Shown piece after piece: positions 8,106 through 15,057 of a DNA stretch of 59,451 nucleotides (position 1 is the first letter of the stretch; each line of letters opens with the position of its first letter). The stretch covers positions 1-59,451 of IMG/VR virus record IMGVR_UViG_3300035670_000233; one strand, 5' to 3'. The notes beneath the pieces were generated by a model that had not been told where the DNA came from, did not search any database, and saw only the letters and a list, made by a program, of their open reading frames with translations. Source of the stretch: a virus. The position numbers and the translations under genes were made by a program.

Positions 8106-8266
8106 TTGATTCTCCGCATCGGTCCACCAAAGGTGTCCCGCACATAGATCCTACCCTTAGAATCCTTAGTTACCAATCCATTCTCCGACCGTGCGGGCAT
8201 CAGAATCCGGCGTTTGGAATTTTGACGGCGAGCAGGAGCATCCGATGTATTTGATCCTTCTTGCAT
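8102..8266 (-). CDS. 54-residue basic protein overlapping its upstream neighbour
   Basis: It starts MQEGSNTSDAPARRQNS and ends in a strand-rich basic segment (GRIYVRDTFGGPMRRIK). GAGGA lies five bases before the ATG and the stop overlaps the next gene by ATGA. It shares 67 bases in another frame with the gene at 8200-8391. A shorter start at 8200 is also possible. Confidence 0.6.
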   Translation of the reverse strand: MQEGSNTSDAPARRQNSKRRILMPARSENGLVTKDSKGRIYVRDTFGGPMRRIK

Positions 8267-8391
8267 AGTGCTTCCTCACTTTCACCGGTTAGCAGTATCT
8301 TTTTAATCTTATAGACCGCAAAGTCAAGATACACAATATCTTCGCGATCATTTCTCGGCCACGACACGTGAACTGAACCATGGTGAATCAT
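8200..8391 (-). CDS. Unknown 63-residue protein
   Basis: It starts MIHHGSVHVSWPRND, overlapping the upstream gene by ATGA. The last 22 residues overlap the 54-residue gene, so the C-terminal part may be constrained by both frames. The function is unknown. Confidence 0.55.
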   Translation of the reverse strand: MIHHGSVHVSWPRNDREDIVYLDFAVYKIKKILLTGESEEALCKKDQIHRMLLLAVKIPNAGF

Positions 8392-8600
8392 TGCGCCATA
8401 GAAGCTACTGATCTTTTCATCGCATCGAAGCGCGCAAGCACCTTCTTGCGGGCCAACGCAAATCCTTCTTGACGACCTTCTTCGCGAGCATCTTCCAGAA
8501 GGCTCCTGATGAAATCAAGCTCACCAATTCCAAACGGAAATGTGCGCGATGTTACATCTGTGTTTCTAAGCGATACCGTCTTACCGTCGAAGATAATCAT
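8388..8600 (-). CDS. Unknown 70-residue protein
   Basis: A short strand-rich start (MIIFDGKTVSLRN) leads into a long charged helix (EDAREEGRQEGFALARKKVL), likely a coiled coil. The ATG at 8600 forms a TGATG junction with the small gene upstream. The family is unknown. Confidence 0.6.
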   Translation of the reverse strand: MIIFDGKTVSLRNTDVTSRTFPFGIGELDFIRSLLEDAREEGRQEGFALARKKVLARFDAMKRSVASMAQ

Positions 8601-8752
8601 CACAGTTTCTCCAGAGCCGTAAGCAGTTCCAGACGATAGTTTTCAAGCTCCACCAAACTACCAGTGTAGGCCTCTCCGTGTACTTGCTGTTGGCGGATGT
8701 TGCTTTCAACCATACGCAACTCAGAGATTAATAGTTCAGTAACTCTGCTCAC
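8600..8752 (-). CDS. 50-residue helical protein
   Basis: A GTG start overlaps the stop of the kinase gene (GTGA) and the stop overlaps the next ATG (TGATG). The protein is almost entirely helical (VTELLISELRMVESNIRQQ). Without it there would be a 148-base gap. The function is unknown. Confidence 0.6.
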   Translation of the reverse strand: MSRVTELLISELRMVESNIRQQQVHGEAYTGSLVELENYRLELLTALEKL

Positions 8753-9117
8753 AGTTCAAACTCCTCTCGCATACGGACTACAGTTGCGCGCGGAACATTA
8801 TGCACCGACTCGAACTCTCCATTAGCAACGATTACCAGCTTACTGTTGGTTCTCAACCGAAGATACGGATAGGTGTGGTGCTTCTTGATGAAGGTGTTAC
8901 ACACCACGACATCATATCCCTGATCCAGAAGTTCCGTTGCCCGCTTCAAGCAGTCAGCATGAGCATCCGGTAGCTGTGTGGGATCGAAGAAATAATCACC
9001 GTTATCATCGGTGAAATATTGATCAGCCTCACACAGCCTGTAGTTGGGAAAGAGTCGCTTTGCGAGCGTCGTCTTTCCACTACCAGGCAATCCGCGAATT
9101 AGAACAAGATTCCGCAT
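8749..9117 (-). CDS. P-loop nucleotide/polynucleotide kinase-like ATPase
   Basis: 122 residues. Walker A is GLPGSGKTT right at the N-terminus, followed by KRLFPNYRLCEADQYF and a DVVVCNTFI segment, the layout of AAA_33/zeta-like kinases that phosphorylate nucleotides or nucleic acid ends. The ATG at 9117 has GGGGAG seven bases upstream. The ATG at 9123, overlapping the upstream stop, is an alternative. Confidence 0.75.
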   Translation of the reverse strand: MRNLVLIRGLPGSGKTTLAKRLFPNYRLCEADQYFTDDNGDYFFDPTQLPDAHADCLKRATELLDQGYDVVVCNTFIKKHHTYPYLRLRTNSKLVIVANGEFESVHNVPRATVVRMREEFEL

Positions 9118-9119
9118 AA

Positions 9120-9536
9120 TCATTCTCCCCAAACGTATTCTACCTTTGGTTGAACTGTCCAGCCGAACTGACCGTACCAAACAGGATCTTTCCACAATAA
9201 AGCAGCTTGGTGGCTGCGATGAATTTTCCCTCCAATCCACGAAGGATTATCGTAGCACATTACATACTTGGCCATCAGCAAACCAATCTCCCACGCCACA
9301 GAATCCGTGTAGCCCCGGCACTCCCACTCCTCGCAACAAACGATTGTGTAGTGAGCAAGAGCGCCGGCATAACCACGCCACATCCTAACCGCGGGGTGAT
9401 TAACCCAACCTTTGGACTGGAGGCCCACCAGAATCCGAAGAATCTGGTAAGCCTCCACGCGCTGCTTTCCAAGGCGAGCACGGTCAAGCGTCCTCGCAGA
9501 CTCCAAAAAGTCTGGGTATGGTAGAAAGGTCTGCAT
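9120..9536 (-). CDS. Pyr_excise/MSMEG_6728-like protein
   Basis: 138 residues. The pattern FLPYPDFLESARTLDRARLGKQRVEA, then GWVNHPAVRMWRGY, with HRSHQAALLWKDP near the C-terminus, matches the family often labelled pyrimidine-dimer DNA glycosylase (Pyr_excise, T4 DenV-related) or MSMEG_6728. Members are proposed to act in DNA repair. Activity has not been shown for this branch. It overlaps the upstream gene by 53 bases. Confidence 0.7.
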   Translation of the reverse strand: MQTFLPYPDFLESARTLDRARLGKQRVEAYQILRILVGLQSKGWVNHPAVRMWRGYAGALAHYTIVCCEEWECRGYTDSVAWEIGLLMAKYVMCYDNPSWIGGKIHRSHQAALLWKDPVWYGQFGWTVQPKVEYVWGE

Positions 9537-9702
9537 TTCGGATTACCGTATCGAAGTATTCCCAAGGATAATCCATTTCGGATATGTCGATTAACCGGAA
9601 CGGATCTTTGGGAGACTCCCGAACAAGGTCGAACGAAGTTACTGATCCCTCAGCAACAACTTTCCACCCATCAACTCCAGGAGTTATTCCTTCTAGGCTC
9701 AT
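9484..9702 (-). CDS. Unknown 72-residue protein
   Basis: It starts MSLEGITPGVDGWKVVAEGS; small and acidic. The ATG at 9702 overlaps the upstream stop (ATGA). The C-terminal 17 codons overlap the Pyr_excise-like gene in another frame. The function is unknown. Confidence 0.6.
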   Translation of the reverse strand: MSLEGITPGVDGWKVVAEGSVTSFDLVRESPKDPFRLIDISEMDYPWEYFDTVIRNADLSTIPRLFGVCEDA

Positions 9703-9914
9703 CCAAACAACTTGTCGAAACAAGCTCCACAGGTTTTGCTAATCAAAAGTTCCCGCTCGTCAACGCCCAAATATGGGAACGCGTTTTGGCAGAGCTTAAC
9801 TCCGCGCTTCCAATCATAGTAATCTTTGCGCCTAACCGTGATTTGGAAGTCCTTCTTGCAATCCCTGCACACGACTGTCAGCTGCGTATCTAATGATGTC
9901 AATTGCTTTGGCAT
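9699..9914 (-). CDS. Putative zinc-ribbon protein
   Basis: 71 residues. CRDCKKDF near residue 20 pairs with CGAC close to the C-terminus. Between them lie an RRKDYYDWKRG segment and DERELLIS. This resembles small phage zinc-ribbon proteins. The ATG at 9914 is a choice: the gene overlaps 9832-10059 by 83 bases from there, and by more if it starts at 9953. Confidence 0.6.
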   Translation of the reverse strand: MPKQLTSLDTQLTVVCRDCKKDFQITVRRKDYYDWKRGVKLCQNAFPYLGVDERELLISKTCGACFDKLFG

Positions 9915-10059
9915 TGATTCTTGCCCACCTTTCACCTTTTTTGAACACATCATACCACAACTGCTTATCGTCTGTCTTGACTGGAGCGATCATGCTAATA
10001 TCTTTCACTCCAAGACGATAAGTGAATCCACTACGTAGATATATGCCTATTACTTGCAT
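9832..10059 (-). CDS. Unknown 75-residue protein
   Basis: The sequence VIGIYLRSGFTYRLGVKDISMI, then DVFKKGERWARINAKAIDIIRY, looks genuine. The last 27 codons overlap the zinc-ribbon gene in a different frame. Either both genes are real with an unusually long overlap, or the end of this one is truncated or frame-shifted. Confidence 0.5.
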   Translation of the reverse strand: MQVIGIYLRSGFTYRLGVKDISMIAPVKTDDKQLWYDVFKKGERWARINAKAIDIIRYAADSRVQGLQEGLPNHG

Positions 10060-10376
10060 CGGCGAATGATTACCCGATCCTGCACCGTATGCAGCAGGCG
10101 GCGAGGTTGATCTTCCACTGGAGCGTTTTGGGCTACTGCGTAGAAGGCACCCAGGCCGAACACGCAGTAGTATTCGTTGCCGTCGCGGTCGATAATTACG
10201 TCGCGCTCGAAGATTTCACGCCCCGTGGAGTCCAACACTCCAGAGCCGTAGTCTAGTTCGATTTCCTCGGCGTCGTGAACCATATCATCCTCGTCGATGA
10301 TGGACCCACAACGATGAATCACAGAATCAACACCAACCATCCGCACTTCATTTTTCAGCCATGCACGCACGTTCAT
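10050..10376 (-). CDS. YopX-like protein
   Basis: 108 residues. The elements HRCGSIIDEDDM, LDSTGREIFERDVII and the end of a short beta domain resemble YopX-family phage proteins, whose role is unknown. The ATG at 10376 has GGAG eight bases upstream. Confidence 0.55.
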   Translation of the reverse strand: MNVRAWLKNEVRMVGVDSVIHRCGSIIDEDDMVHDAEEIELDYGSGVLDSTGREIFERDVIIDRDGNEYYCVFGLGAFYAVAQNAPVEDQPRRLLHTVQDRVIIRRCK

Positions 10377-10377
10377 T

Positions 10378-10974
10378 TTACCAACTCCAGTGCCAATAGT
10401 TAGGACACACAGACTCAAGAACATTCTTACCATTGGGGGTAATAGCCCCAGCTTTATTGAGGTATCCTTTCTTTGTTAGGGATTCTTTAACTTCGTTCCA
10501 CCGTTCGAGAGTGATGCCCGTTTTCTTGTGCACACAATGGAAACGGTAGTTGGGGATTCCGGCGTATGAAGACTTGAGGCTACGAATCGCAGCAAGGACG
10601 ATCTTCTCATCCTCAAGTAGCTCACCAGCCGGCGGTAGAGCCAACTGATTCATCGTCTCGGGCGCAACTCGAATGACTATTCCCAAGTCCTTCCCACAGG
10701 AAATGACATGCTGTACCACAGCGTATCCCACGGGAATGGACGGAAGAATCATTGTGGCTGGCTGGCACCAGTGCCCGCCACTCTCAGGGATGTCAATATG
10801 TTTACACGTTGCCAAGTCCATGAATACGTGCGTCGTGCGGCTACCGTCCGACCACGCGCTACGCAGATTAACCTGTCCCTGCGAAGGAACGATTTGAAAC
10901 TTGCGTCCCTTATATTCGGGGTACGCTGTTTGGACGATTCTCTCAAGCGCGGGCGTCAGCTTATCTAGGTACAT
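10378..10974 (-). CDS. Unknown 198-residue protein with a possible C-terminal HTH
   Basis: It starts MYLDKLTPALERIV. The first 100 residues are an alpha/beta domain with an HVFMDLATCKHIDIPESGGHWC segment. The last 75 (EDEKIVLAAIRSL, then ITLERWNEVKESLTKKGYL) have a winged-helix rhythm. GAGG lies seven bases before the ATG at 10974. The function is unknown. Confidence 0.6.
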   Translation of the reverse strand: MYLDKLTPALERIVQTAYPEYKGRKFQIVPSQGQVNLRSAWSDGSRTTHVFMDLATCKHIDIPESGGHWCQPATMILPSIPVGYAVVQHVISCGKDLGIVIRVAPETMNQLALPPAGELLEDEKIVLAAIRSLKSSYAGIPNYRFHCVHKKTGITLERWNEVKESLTKKGYLNKAGAITPNGKNVLESVCPNYWHWSW

Positions 10975-10982
10975 ACAGAACC

Positions 10983-11177
10983 TCACATGCAAAGGCCGAG
11001 AATAATCAGAACAACAATCACAATAACAAATAGAATCATTCCTCCCAATTCACTAGGGTCACCGGCCACAACAAAGCGCCCCAGTCGCCCGAGCGCATAC
11101 CATATCCTATTACCCACGCGAAAGAACGTGCCCGTGCGTGGGTGGATTTTCCAGTCTTTCATGTAGAAGATTTTCAT
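10983..11177 (-). CDS. Small membrane protein
   Basis: 64 residues. A basic N-terminal part (DWKIHPRTGTFFRVGNR) precedes one C-terminal membrane segment (MILFVIVIVVLIILGL, 47-62). Basic residues before the segment suggest the N-terminus faces the cytoplasm. GAGGG precedes the ATG and the gene overlaps the small upstream gene by TAATG. It is among the first genes after the 11.36-kb promoter, as expected for a host-takeover membrane peptide, but this is inference. Confidence 0.7.
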   Translation of the reverse strand: MKIFYMKDWKIHPRTGTFFRVGNRIWYALGRLGRFVVAGDPSELGGMILFVIVIVVLIILGLCM

Positions 11178-11281
11178 TACTTGGCCCTCACAAACACAAC
11201 GTACTTGCTAACTTTAGTTGGCTTCCTTTTGTTGATTTTGCGTACATACGCACGATCCAGAGCATGACAATTTAGCTTCAA
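11177..11281 (-). CDS. 34-residue basic protein with TTG start
   Basis: AAGGAGG lies five bases before a TTG, and the product is very basic (RKINKRKPTKVSKYVV). Its stop overlaps the next ATG (TAATG). It is the first gene after the internal sigma70-type promoter, which fits an early host-interacting or nucleic-acid-binding peptide. Confidence 0.6.
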   Translation of the reverse strand: MKLNCHALDRAYVRKINKRKPTKVSKYVVFVRAK

Positions 11282-11348
11282 ATAATCCTCCTTGCCAATA
11301 ATCAAATCATTGGCGTGATTTTTTGCATCCAATATTCCCCTTTCAGCA
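11282..11348 (-). promoter_or_regulatory. Structured leader of the internal leftward operon
   Basis: The leader between the predicted start near 11349 and the TTG gene holds an 8-codon ORF (11302-11328, MQKITPMI) behind AAAGGGG. It also holds a hairpin (GCCAAT 11294-11299 with ATTGGC 11309-11314) that abuts the AAGGAGG ribosome site. The loop carries the TGATTTGATTATTG motif. This could control translation or transcription, by inference. Confidence 0.4.
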
Positions 11349-11355
11349 TGGCGCT

Positions 11356-11384
11356 AATATAAGGTAGGGGCGCGGCTATGTCAA
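11356..11384 (-). promoter_or_regulatory. Consensus sigma70-type promoter (internal leftward operon)
   Basis: On the minus strand TTGACA (11379-11384) and TATATT (11356-11361) are separated by exactly 17 bases. Thirty-two bases upstream is TAGCACGGACTGGCA (11416-11430), also found upstream of the promoter at 58.66 kb. The sequence ATGGCGCTAATATA around the -10 box is identical in both. It should be read by the host's main sigma factor early in infection. Confidence 0.85.
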
Positions 11385-11455
11385 GCATAATTTTCACAAC
11401 TATATTTTTGCAAAATAGCACGGACTGGCACACTTCCTGCTTTGCAATAATCAAA

Positions 11456-11962
11456 TCACTGCGTAGATTTTACTTCAAACATCGACTTAGGGATTTCGCA
11501 AATTGTAACCTTTGGACCTTCAAGGGCTAGCACATCCCGACTAATGGAGCACGCAAGAATCAATACATGTTTCCCGTTTTCTACTAGATACTTGATCAAT
11601 GGAATCATATCCCCGTTGCCGCTACCAAGAACCAGCATATCCAAACCAGGCATATCGCGAATCATTTCCACCGTAATACCTACACTCCAGCAGAATTTAT
11701 ACTTTACCTTACCGTCTCTGGACTTAACCACCTTGGTCTTTTCATAGACTGGCTGTATGCCAATTTCAGCTAATCTCTCTAGGAACTTGGCCGCTTCATC
11801 AGCTACTTGAGAACCGTACGCCCTTGCCGTTAGGACTGTGCCTAGATCCTTGATGAACTTCATGTATGCTGCGTAATCAAGTTTGTATTCCTCGCCATAC
11901 TTGGTCTTGGCCGAGTAATACAGATTTGCGACATCAATATATACGCCGATTGTTTTTCTCAT
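11456..11962 (-). CDS. NYN-domain (LabA/PIN-like) protein
   Basis: 168 residues. TIGVYIDVANLYYS holds the first acidic residue and asparagine of NYN domains, YGSQV lies in the middle, and LDMLVLGSGNGDMIPLI carries the later acidic cluster. These PIN-like proteins are predicted ribonucleases, so a role in RNA turnover is likely. The ATG at 11962 overlaps the upstream stop (ATGA) behind GAGGACACG. Its stop lies within a TGATTTGATTATTG motif copy. Confidence 0.75.
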   Translation of the reverse strand: MRKTIGVYIDVANLYYSAKTKYGEEYKLDYAAYMKFIKDLGTVLTARAYGSQVADEAAKFLERLAEIGIQPVYEKTKVVKSRDGKVKYKFCWSVGITVEMIRDMPGLDMLVLGSGNGDMIPLIKYLVENGKHVLILACSISRDVLALEGPKVTICEIPKSMFEVKSTQ

Positions 11963-12285
11963 CGTGTCCTCAATATGCTTAGGTATTGGTGCCAATTCGG
12001 TTTGTCAAACAGTACTTTATAATCATCCGTTCCGGTCATTACCCACACCCCAGCGCCGTGTGATGTTAGCTGCGGGAATGTTTGGAGTTGCGCTGGTGTG
12101 AAGTGTGAGCCTACCATTCCAGGCAATTTACATTCTATCCACCTAATTCCATACATGCTATGGCAGGCAAATAGATCTGGAAATCCAGACTGGTACATGT
12201 TGCCGTGGGTGTCCTTAACGAACCACCCACGATCAGCCATGTATGCCTTAATCGCCTTTTGGATTTTGGACTCTCGCCTTACCAT
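11959..12285 (-). CDS. VRR-NUC nuclease
   Basis: 108 residues. The VRR_NUC core is complete: SKIQKAIKAYMADRG at the start, GFPDLFAC (34-41), WIECKLPG (49-56) and FTPAQ. The D and E-x-K residues form a PD-(D/E)XK site. Stand-alone phage members are structure-specific nucleases that can act on Holliday junctions or flaps. GGAGG precedes the ATG. It overlaps the upstream gene by 38 bases. Confidence 0.85.
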   Translation of the reverse strand: MVRRESKIQKAIKAYMADRGWFVKDTHGNMYQSGFPDLFACHSMYGIRWIECKLPGMVGSHFTPAQLQTFPQLTSHGAGVWVMTGTDDYKVLFDKPNWHQYLSILRTR

Positions 12286-12508
12286 CGGGTGCCTCCATGA
12301 TAATGATTAATATGGCCAAAGTACGGATGACCGAAATCAGCCCCGTGATTGTTATACCCTGTAGCTGCATCATTTTCAGGTCGGCCACTGCCCGCGCCAC
12401 GTAGACCGCAGGATTCGAGGACTCATAAATAATCCTAGCTTCTTTGGTGGTCGGATCAAACCTAATTGCGCCTAAAACCTGCCTCAATGCTGTTTTGGTT
12501 ATGTTCAT
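12248..12508 (-). CDS. Unknown 86-residue protein with hydrophobic C-terminal segment
   Basis: It starts MNITKTALRQVLGAIRFD. A hydrophobic stretch near residues 54-71 (ISVIRTLAILIIIM) could span the membrane, with a basic tail after it. It overlaps the methyltransferase stop by four bases. The function is unknown. Confidence 0.6.
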   Translation of the reverse strand: MNITKTALRQVLGAIRFDPTTKEARIIYESSNPAVYVARAVADLKMMQLQGITITGLISVIRTLAILIIIMEAPDGKARVQNPKGD

Positions 12509-12975
12509 AGCCTAAATCCGTATGCATAGACATGATCTTTATCCTCGGAAGTGAAGATCTTGCCGAAGTGCCGGCAGATCAAAACTTTTATTCCCTCGGC
12601 GGTGAATCTCCAATAGTCACTTGGAAATTCGTGCTTCGGGAATCCGATTCCAGGGACTGTAATTATGAGTATTCCTCCACCAGACATGCTCCCGTGTATT
12701 GCTGCAATCGTCCCGAACGGATCAGGATCATGTTCCAGCATTTCTAAACAGGTCACGCAATTGAATAATCCCAACCCCTCTGGAATGTTTTGACTGGTGC
12801 AGACTACATCAACGTTCGGGCCAGGTCGAGCATCTAATCCCGTATAGGGAATACCGCTCTTATCAAAGATATCTCTAACGGAACCATTGACGTCATATGA
12901 GCCTATGTCTAAAACCCTAGTGATGAACCTGCCTTTGACCACATTCTTAACGAACCTATGTACTTCTTTTGTCAT
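12505..12975 (-). CDS. SAM-dependent methyltransferase (class I)
   Basis: 156 residues. Motif I is RVLDIGSYDVNGS, followed by TGLDARPGPNVD (acidic residue binding the SAM ribose) and FNCVTCLEMLEHDPDP, which matches the Methyltransf_11 pattern. The substrate is unknown. Small-molecule, sugar or DNA-modification roles are all possible. The ATG at 12975 overlaps the upstream stop. Confidence 0.75.
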   Translation of the reverse strand: MTKEVHRFVKNVVKGRFITRVLDIGSYDVNGSVRDIFDKSGIPYTGLDARPGPNVDVVCTSQNIPEGLGLFNCVTCLEMLEHDPDPFGTIAAIHGSMSGGGILIITVPGIGFPKHEFPSDYWRFTAEGIKVLICRHFGKIFTSEDKDHVYAYGFRL

Positions 12976-13439
12976 AGTCTCACCACCAACCATGCTGCAC
13001 CGATAACGTAATCGGCTAGCGGTTTGATGAATCCATGTGGATCGTAGATCTTTTGCTCAGTAGAATTCCATGCTACCATATGTTCTGGCGAACTAGAGCC
13101 TCTCTTGCAGTAGATTAGCGCATCCCTAGATTGCAGATATCCCACGAACCTGCGACTGCACACGGAACGGTCCCAAATAATCTTTGGGGCGCTTTCCCTG
13201 TTTGGTGCGATAGTCGGGAATAGTTCTACTTGAAGTAGAATAATCCCAAGATCGTAGGCCACGTCAATCAATTCTTGAATGTGTATTCCCCTTAGTTGCT
13301 TCTGCCCTTCCTGCTCAGGAAAAGCAACTTCGGTACCATCATGGCCCAGTCTTTTGATTATGTCCTCAGGACTACAATCGAAAGCCATAGCTGCTGCGTA
13401 AATCATGCACCGCGGACCTTGTTGCGTAAGTAGTTTCAT
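12972..13439 (-). CDS. Papain-like/C39-like putative cysteine peptidase
   Basis: 155 residues. RCMIYAAAMAFDCSPEDIIKRLG resembles the catalytic helix of C39-like peptidases. MVAWNSTEQKIYDPHGF could supply His and Asp, with GSSSPEHMVAW giving the His. The usual Q-x-C arrangement is only partly present (QQGPRCMIY), so catalytic activity is uncertain. The ATG at 13439 overlaps the upstream stop by four bases. Confidence 0.55.
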   Translation of the reverse strand: MKLLTQQGPRCMIYAAAMAFDCSPEDIIKRLGHDGTEVAFPEQEGQKQLRGIHIQELIDVAYDLGIILLQVELFPTIAPNRESAPKIIWDRSVCSRRFVGYLQSRDALIYCKRGSSSPEHMVAWNSTEQKIYDPHGFIKPLADYVIGAAWLVVRL

Positions 13440-14080
13440 ACCTTTTTCTCCAGTACCGCTTTTTGCGTGTGATACCCGTTCCACCATGCTTTCGACAAGG
13501 GTGATCCCTTAGGGTAGGGACATTCCACACTCGTTAGGCTATTAGCTGCTTTGGCACCCTCATCCGTCGCTACACTTAGGCACCCCTTCAGCCAAAGAGC
13601 ATGATCCTCTGGGTTTTTGGGGTATGGAGGCAGTTGTCCTTTCCTACCTTCTTCCATTATTTTATCCAACTTTTCGGATCTAGGTGGCAAATCTAGCTTA
13701 AATTCGGTCCTCGATTTAATCCACGGCTGCGAAAGATTACCTAGATCAGCGGGAAGTAGATCTTTCTTGATACACTCTTCATTGTGTATGATTCCCATGA
13801 CGTTGAACGCCACCGCCGCGGCATGATCCTCATCACGATCTCCCTTAAAGAGTTGTACCAGGTGTCGGAAGGCACTTTCCATGTATCGTGCCGTCGGTTG
13901 CCCCTTCGCCCAGTTATGCTCACCGTACTTAGCAAGCCCCTTCTGCATGTGTAATCCAAGGCGCTCAAGAAAGTAGGGGCTAATGAGGTCGGGACGAGGT
14001 TTTCCTTCATTTGTATCTCTCCTTGATCCTGTTGGAAATTCTTCTCGCCTGCCCGAGTCTTTGACGATAAAATCACTCAT
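13436..14080 (-). CDS. DUF5664 (dATP/dGTP diphosphohydrolase-like) protein
   Basis: 214 residues. The segment KPRPDLISPYFLERLGLHMQKGLAKYGEHNW, followed by SAFRHLVQLFKGDRDEDHAAAVAFNVMGIIH, matches DUF5664, related to phage dATP/dGTP diphosphohydrolases. Conserved E and D residues in the last helix would bind metal. A role in nucleotide pools fits the nearby thyX. The C-terminal third (MEEGRKGQLPPYP onward) is extra. Confidence 0.7.
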   Translation of the reverse strand: MSDFIVKDSGRREEFPTGSRRDTNEGKPRPDLISPYFLERLGLHMQKGLAKYGEHNWAKGQPTARYMESAFRHLVQLFKGDRDEDHAAAVAFNVMGIIHNEECIKKDLLPADLGNLSQPWIKSRTEFKLDLPPRSEKLDKIMEEGRKGQLPPYPKNPEDHALWLKGCLSVATDEGAKAANSLTSVECPYPKGSPLSKAWWNGYHTQKAVLEKKV

Positions 14081-14228
14081 CGCAACTCTCCAAGTAAGCG
14101 TTCAATTGTTCTTCCCAATCACATTCCTCCAAGTCGTTCGGATAATCATTGGGTGACTGTTGTTGCCAGAAATACTTAAAGCGTTCGATTTTGTATAACT
14201 TAGTTTCAATGAATTCTTCTAGTTTCAT
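14073..14228 (-). CDS. 51-residue acidic protein
   Basis: It starts MKLEEFIETKLYKIERFKYFW and ends in an acidic helix (DLEECDWEEQLNAYLESC). TAGGAGCAAAGT precedes the ATG. It overlaps the DUF5664 gene by eight bases and fills a gap of about 145 bases. Short acidic proteins with this opening are common next to nucleotide metabolism genes in phages. The role is unknown. Confidence 0.7.
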   Translation of the reverse strand: MKLEEFIETKLYKIERFKYFWQQQSPNDYPNDLEECDWEEQLNAYLESCDE

Positions 14229-14824
14229 ACTTTGCTCCTAATCGTTAGATACCAATAATCACCTTCCTGCGACCACTCACCTACGTTGACTGATTTGCCA
14301 GTTTCGTCCTCTACTTCCACGAATCGTCCGACTTCGGGGCCAGGAAGTCCGTCAAACACAATCCGAATGGTTCCTTTGCTTACCTCTTCCTTGGATAAAA
14401 CCACCTTGTCCTTATAGGAAGGATCATATGCCTTGCGTAGATTAGCTGGTACAGGCAGGTTCCTATGTTCCAACATGTTGATTAAAGCAGTATTTGAGTC
14501 AATCAATTCGCGATTTAACTGATCAGCGAACTTCAAACTGTTCTTGAGGTCGTCAATCTCTTTGACCGCAACCTTACCACAACGCAGAGCGAGCCGACGA
14601 CGCCAAATATCCAAGGCGCCAGTTGGTTCTGCTTGTCCGCTAGAGCGGCCACCATGCCAGCCACTCTCAGTCCATCCAGTCAAGAGCTGATTTGCAACAT
14701 CTTCTATCACGTCATCTTCACAAGCAAGATACGTAGCGATTAATCGCTTATCATCAAATGATAATTGTTCCAAAATGTCTTGCAGCGAGATTTTAAGATA
14801 GTCTTTTTCCAGCGTTGGTTTCAT
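14225..14824 (-). CDS. Unknown 199-residue protein
   Basis: Residues 1-90 are helical and acidic, with ISLQDILEQLSFDDKRLIATYL. A central coiled coil follows (DDLKNSLKFADQLNRELIDSN), then a beta-rich end (TIRIVFDGLPGPEVGRFVEVED). It is coupled to the genes on both sides. I do not recognise the family. Confidence 0.6.
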   Translation of the reverse strand: MKPTLEKDYLKISLQDILEQLSFDDKRLIATYLACEDDVIEDVANQLLTGWTESGWHGGRSSGQAEPTGALDIWRRRLALRCGKVAVKEIDDLKNSLKFADQLNRELIDSNTALINMLEHRNLPVPANLRKAYDPSYKDKVVLSKEEVSKGTIRIVFDGLPGPEVGRFVEVEDETGKSVNVGEWSQEGDYWYLTIRSKV

Positions 14825-15057
14825 TTCCTACCCCAAGGATTATTTGTATCCACTGACATTGGCTGCAGCGGATTGTTAAATGTCAATACCATGACCCACA
14901 CCCTGCCAGTAACTAGTAACTTGATTCTTTCCCGCCAAGAAAGTTTCCAACAGGAAATCACCAGTCCTTCAGAATCTTTGTACGCGGGTAACGGGTTATA
15001 CTCTGACTGATCCTTGGCGTAAACGACGGTCTGTTGCTTAAATGGTACCGGTTTCAT
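14821..15057 (-). CDS. Conserved small phage protein
   Basis: 78 residues. MKPVPFKQQTVVYAKDQSEYNPLPAYKD, then CWKLSWRERIKLLVTGRVW and TFNNPLQP, is a pattern I recognise from many phage genomes with no assigned function. The TAATG junction with the DUF1937 gene sets the start at 15057. An amphipathic segment near residue 45 may touch the membrane. Confidence 0.75.
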   Translation of the reverse strand: MKPVPFKQQTVVYAKDQSEYNPLPAYKDSEGLVISCWKLSWRERIKLLVTGRVWVMVLTFNNPLQPMSVDTNNPWGRK

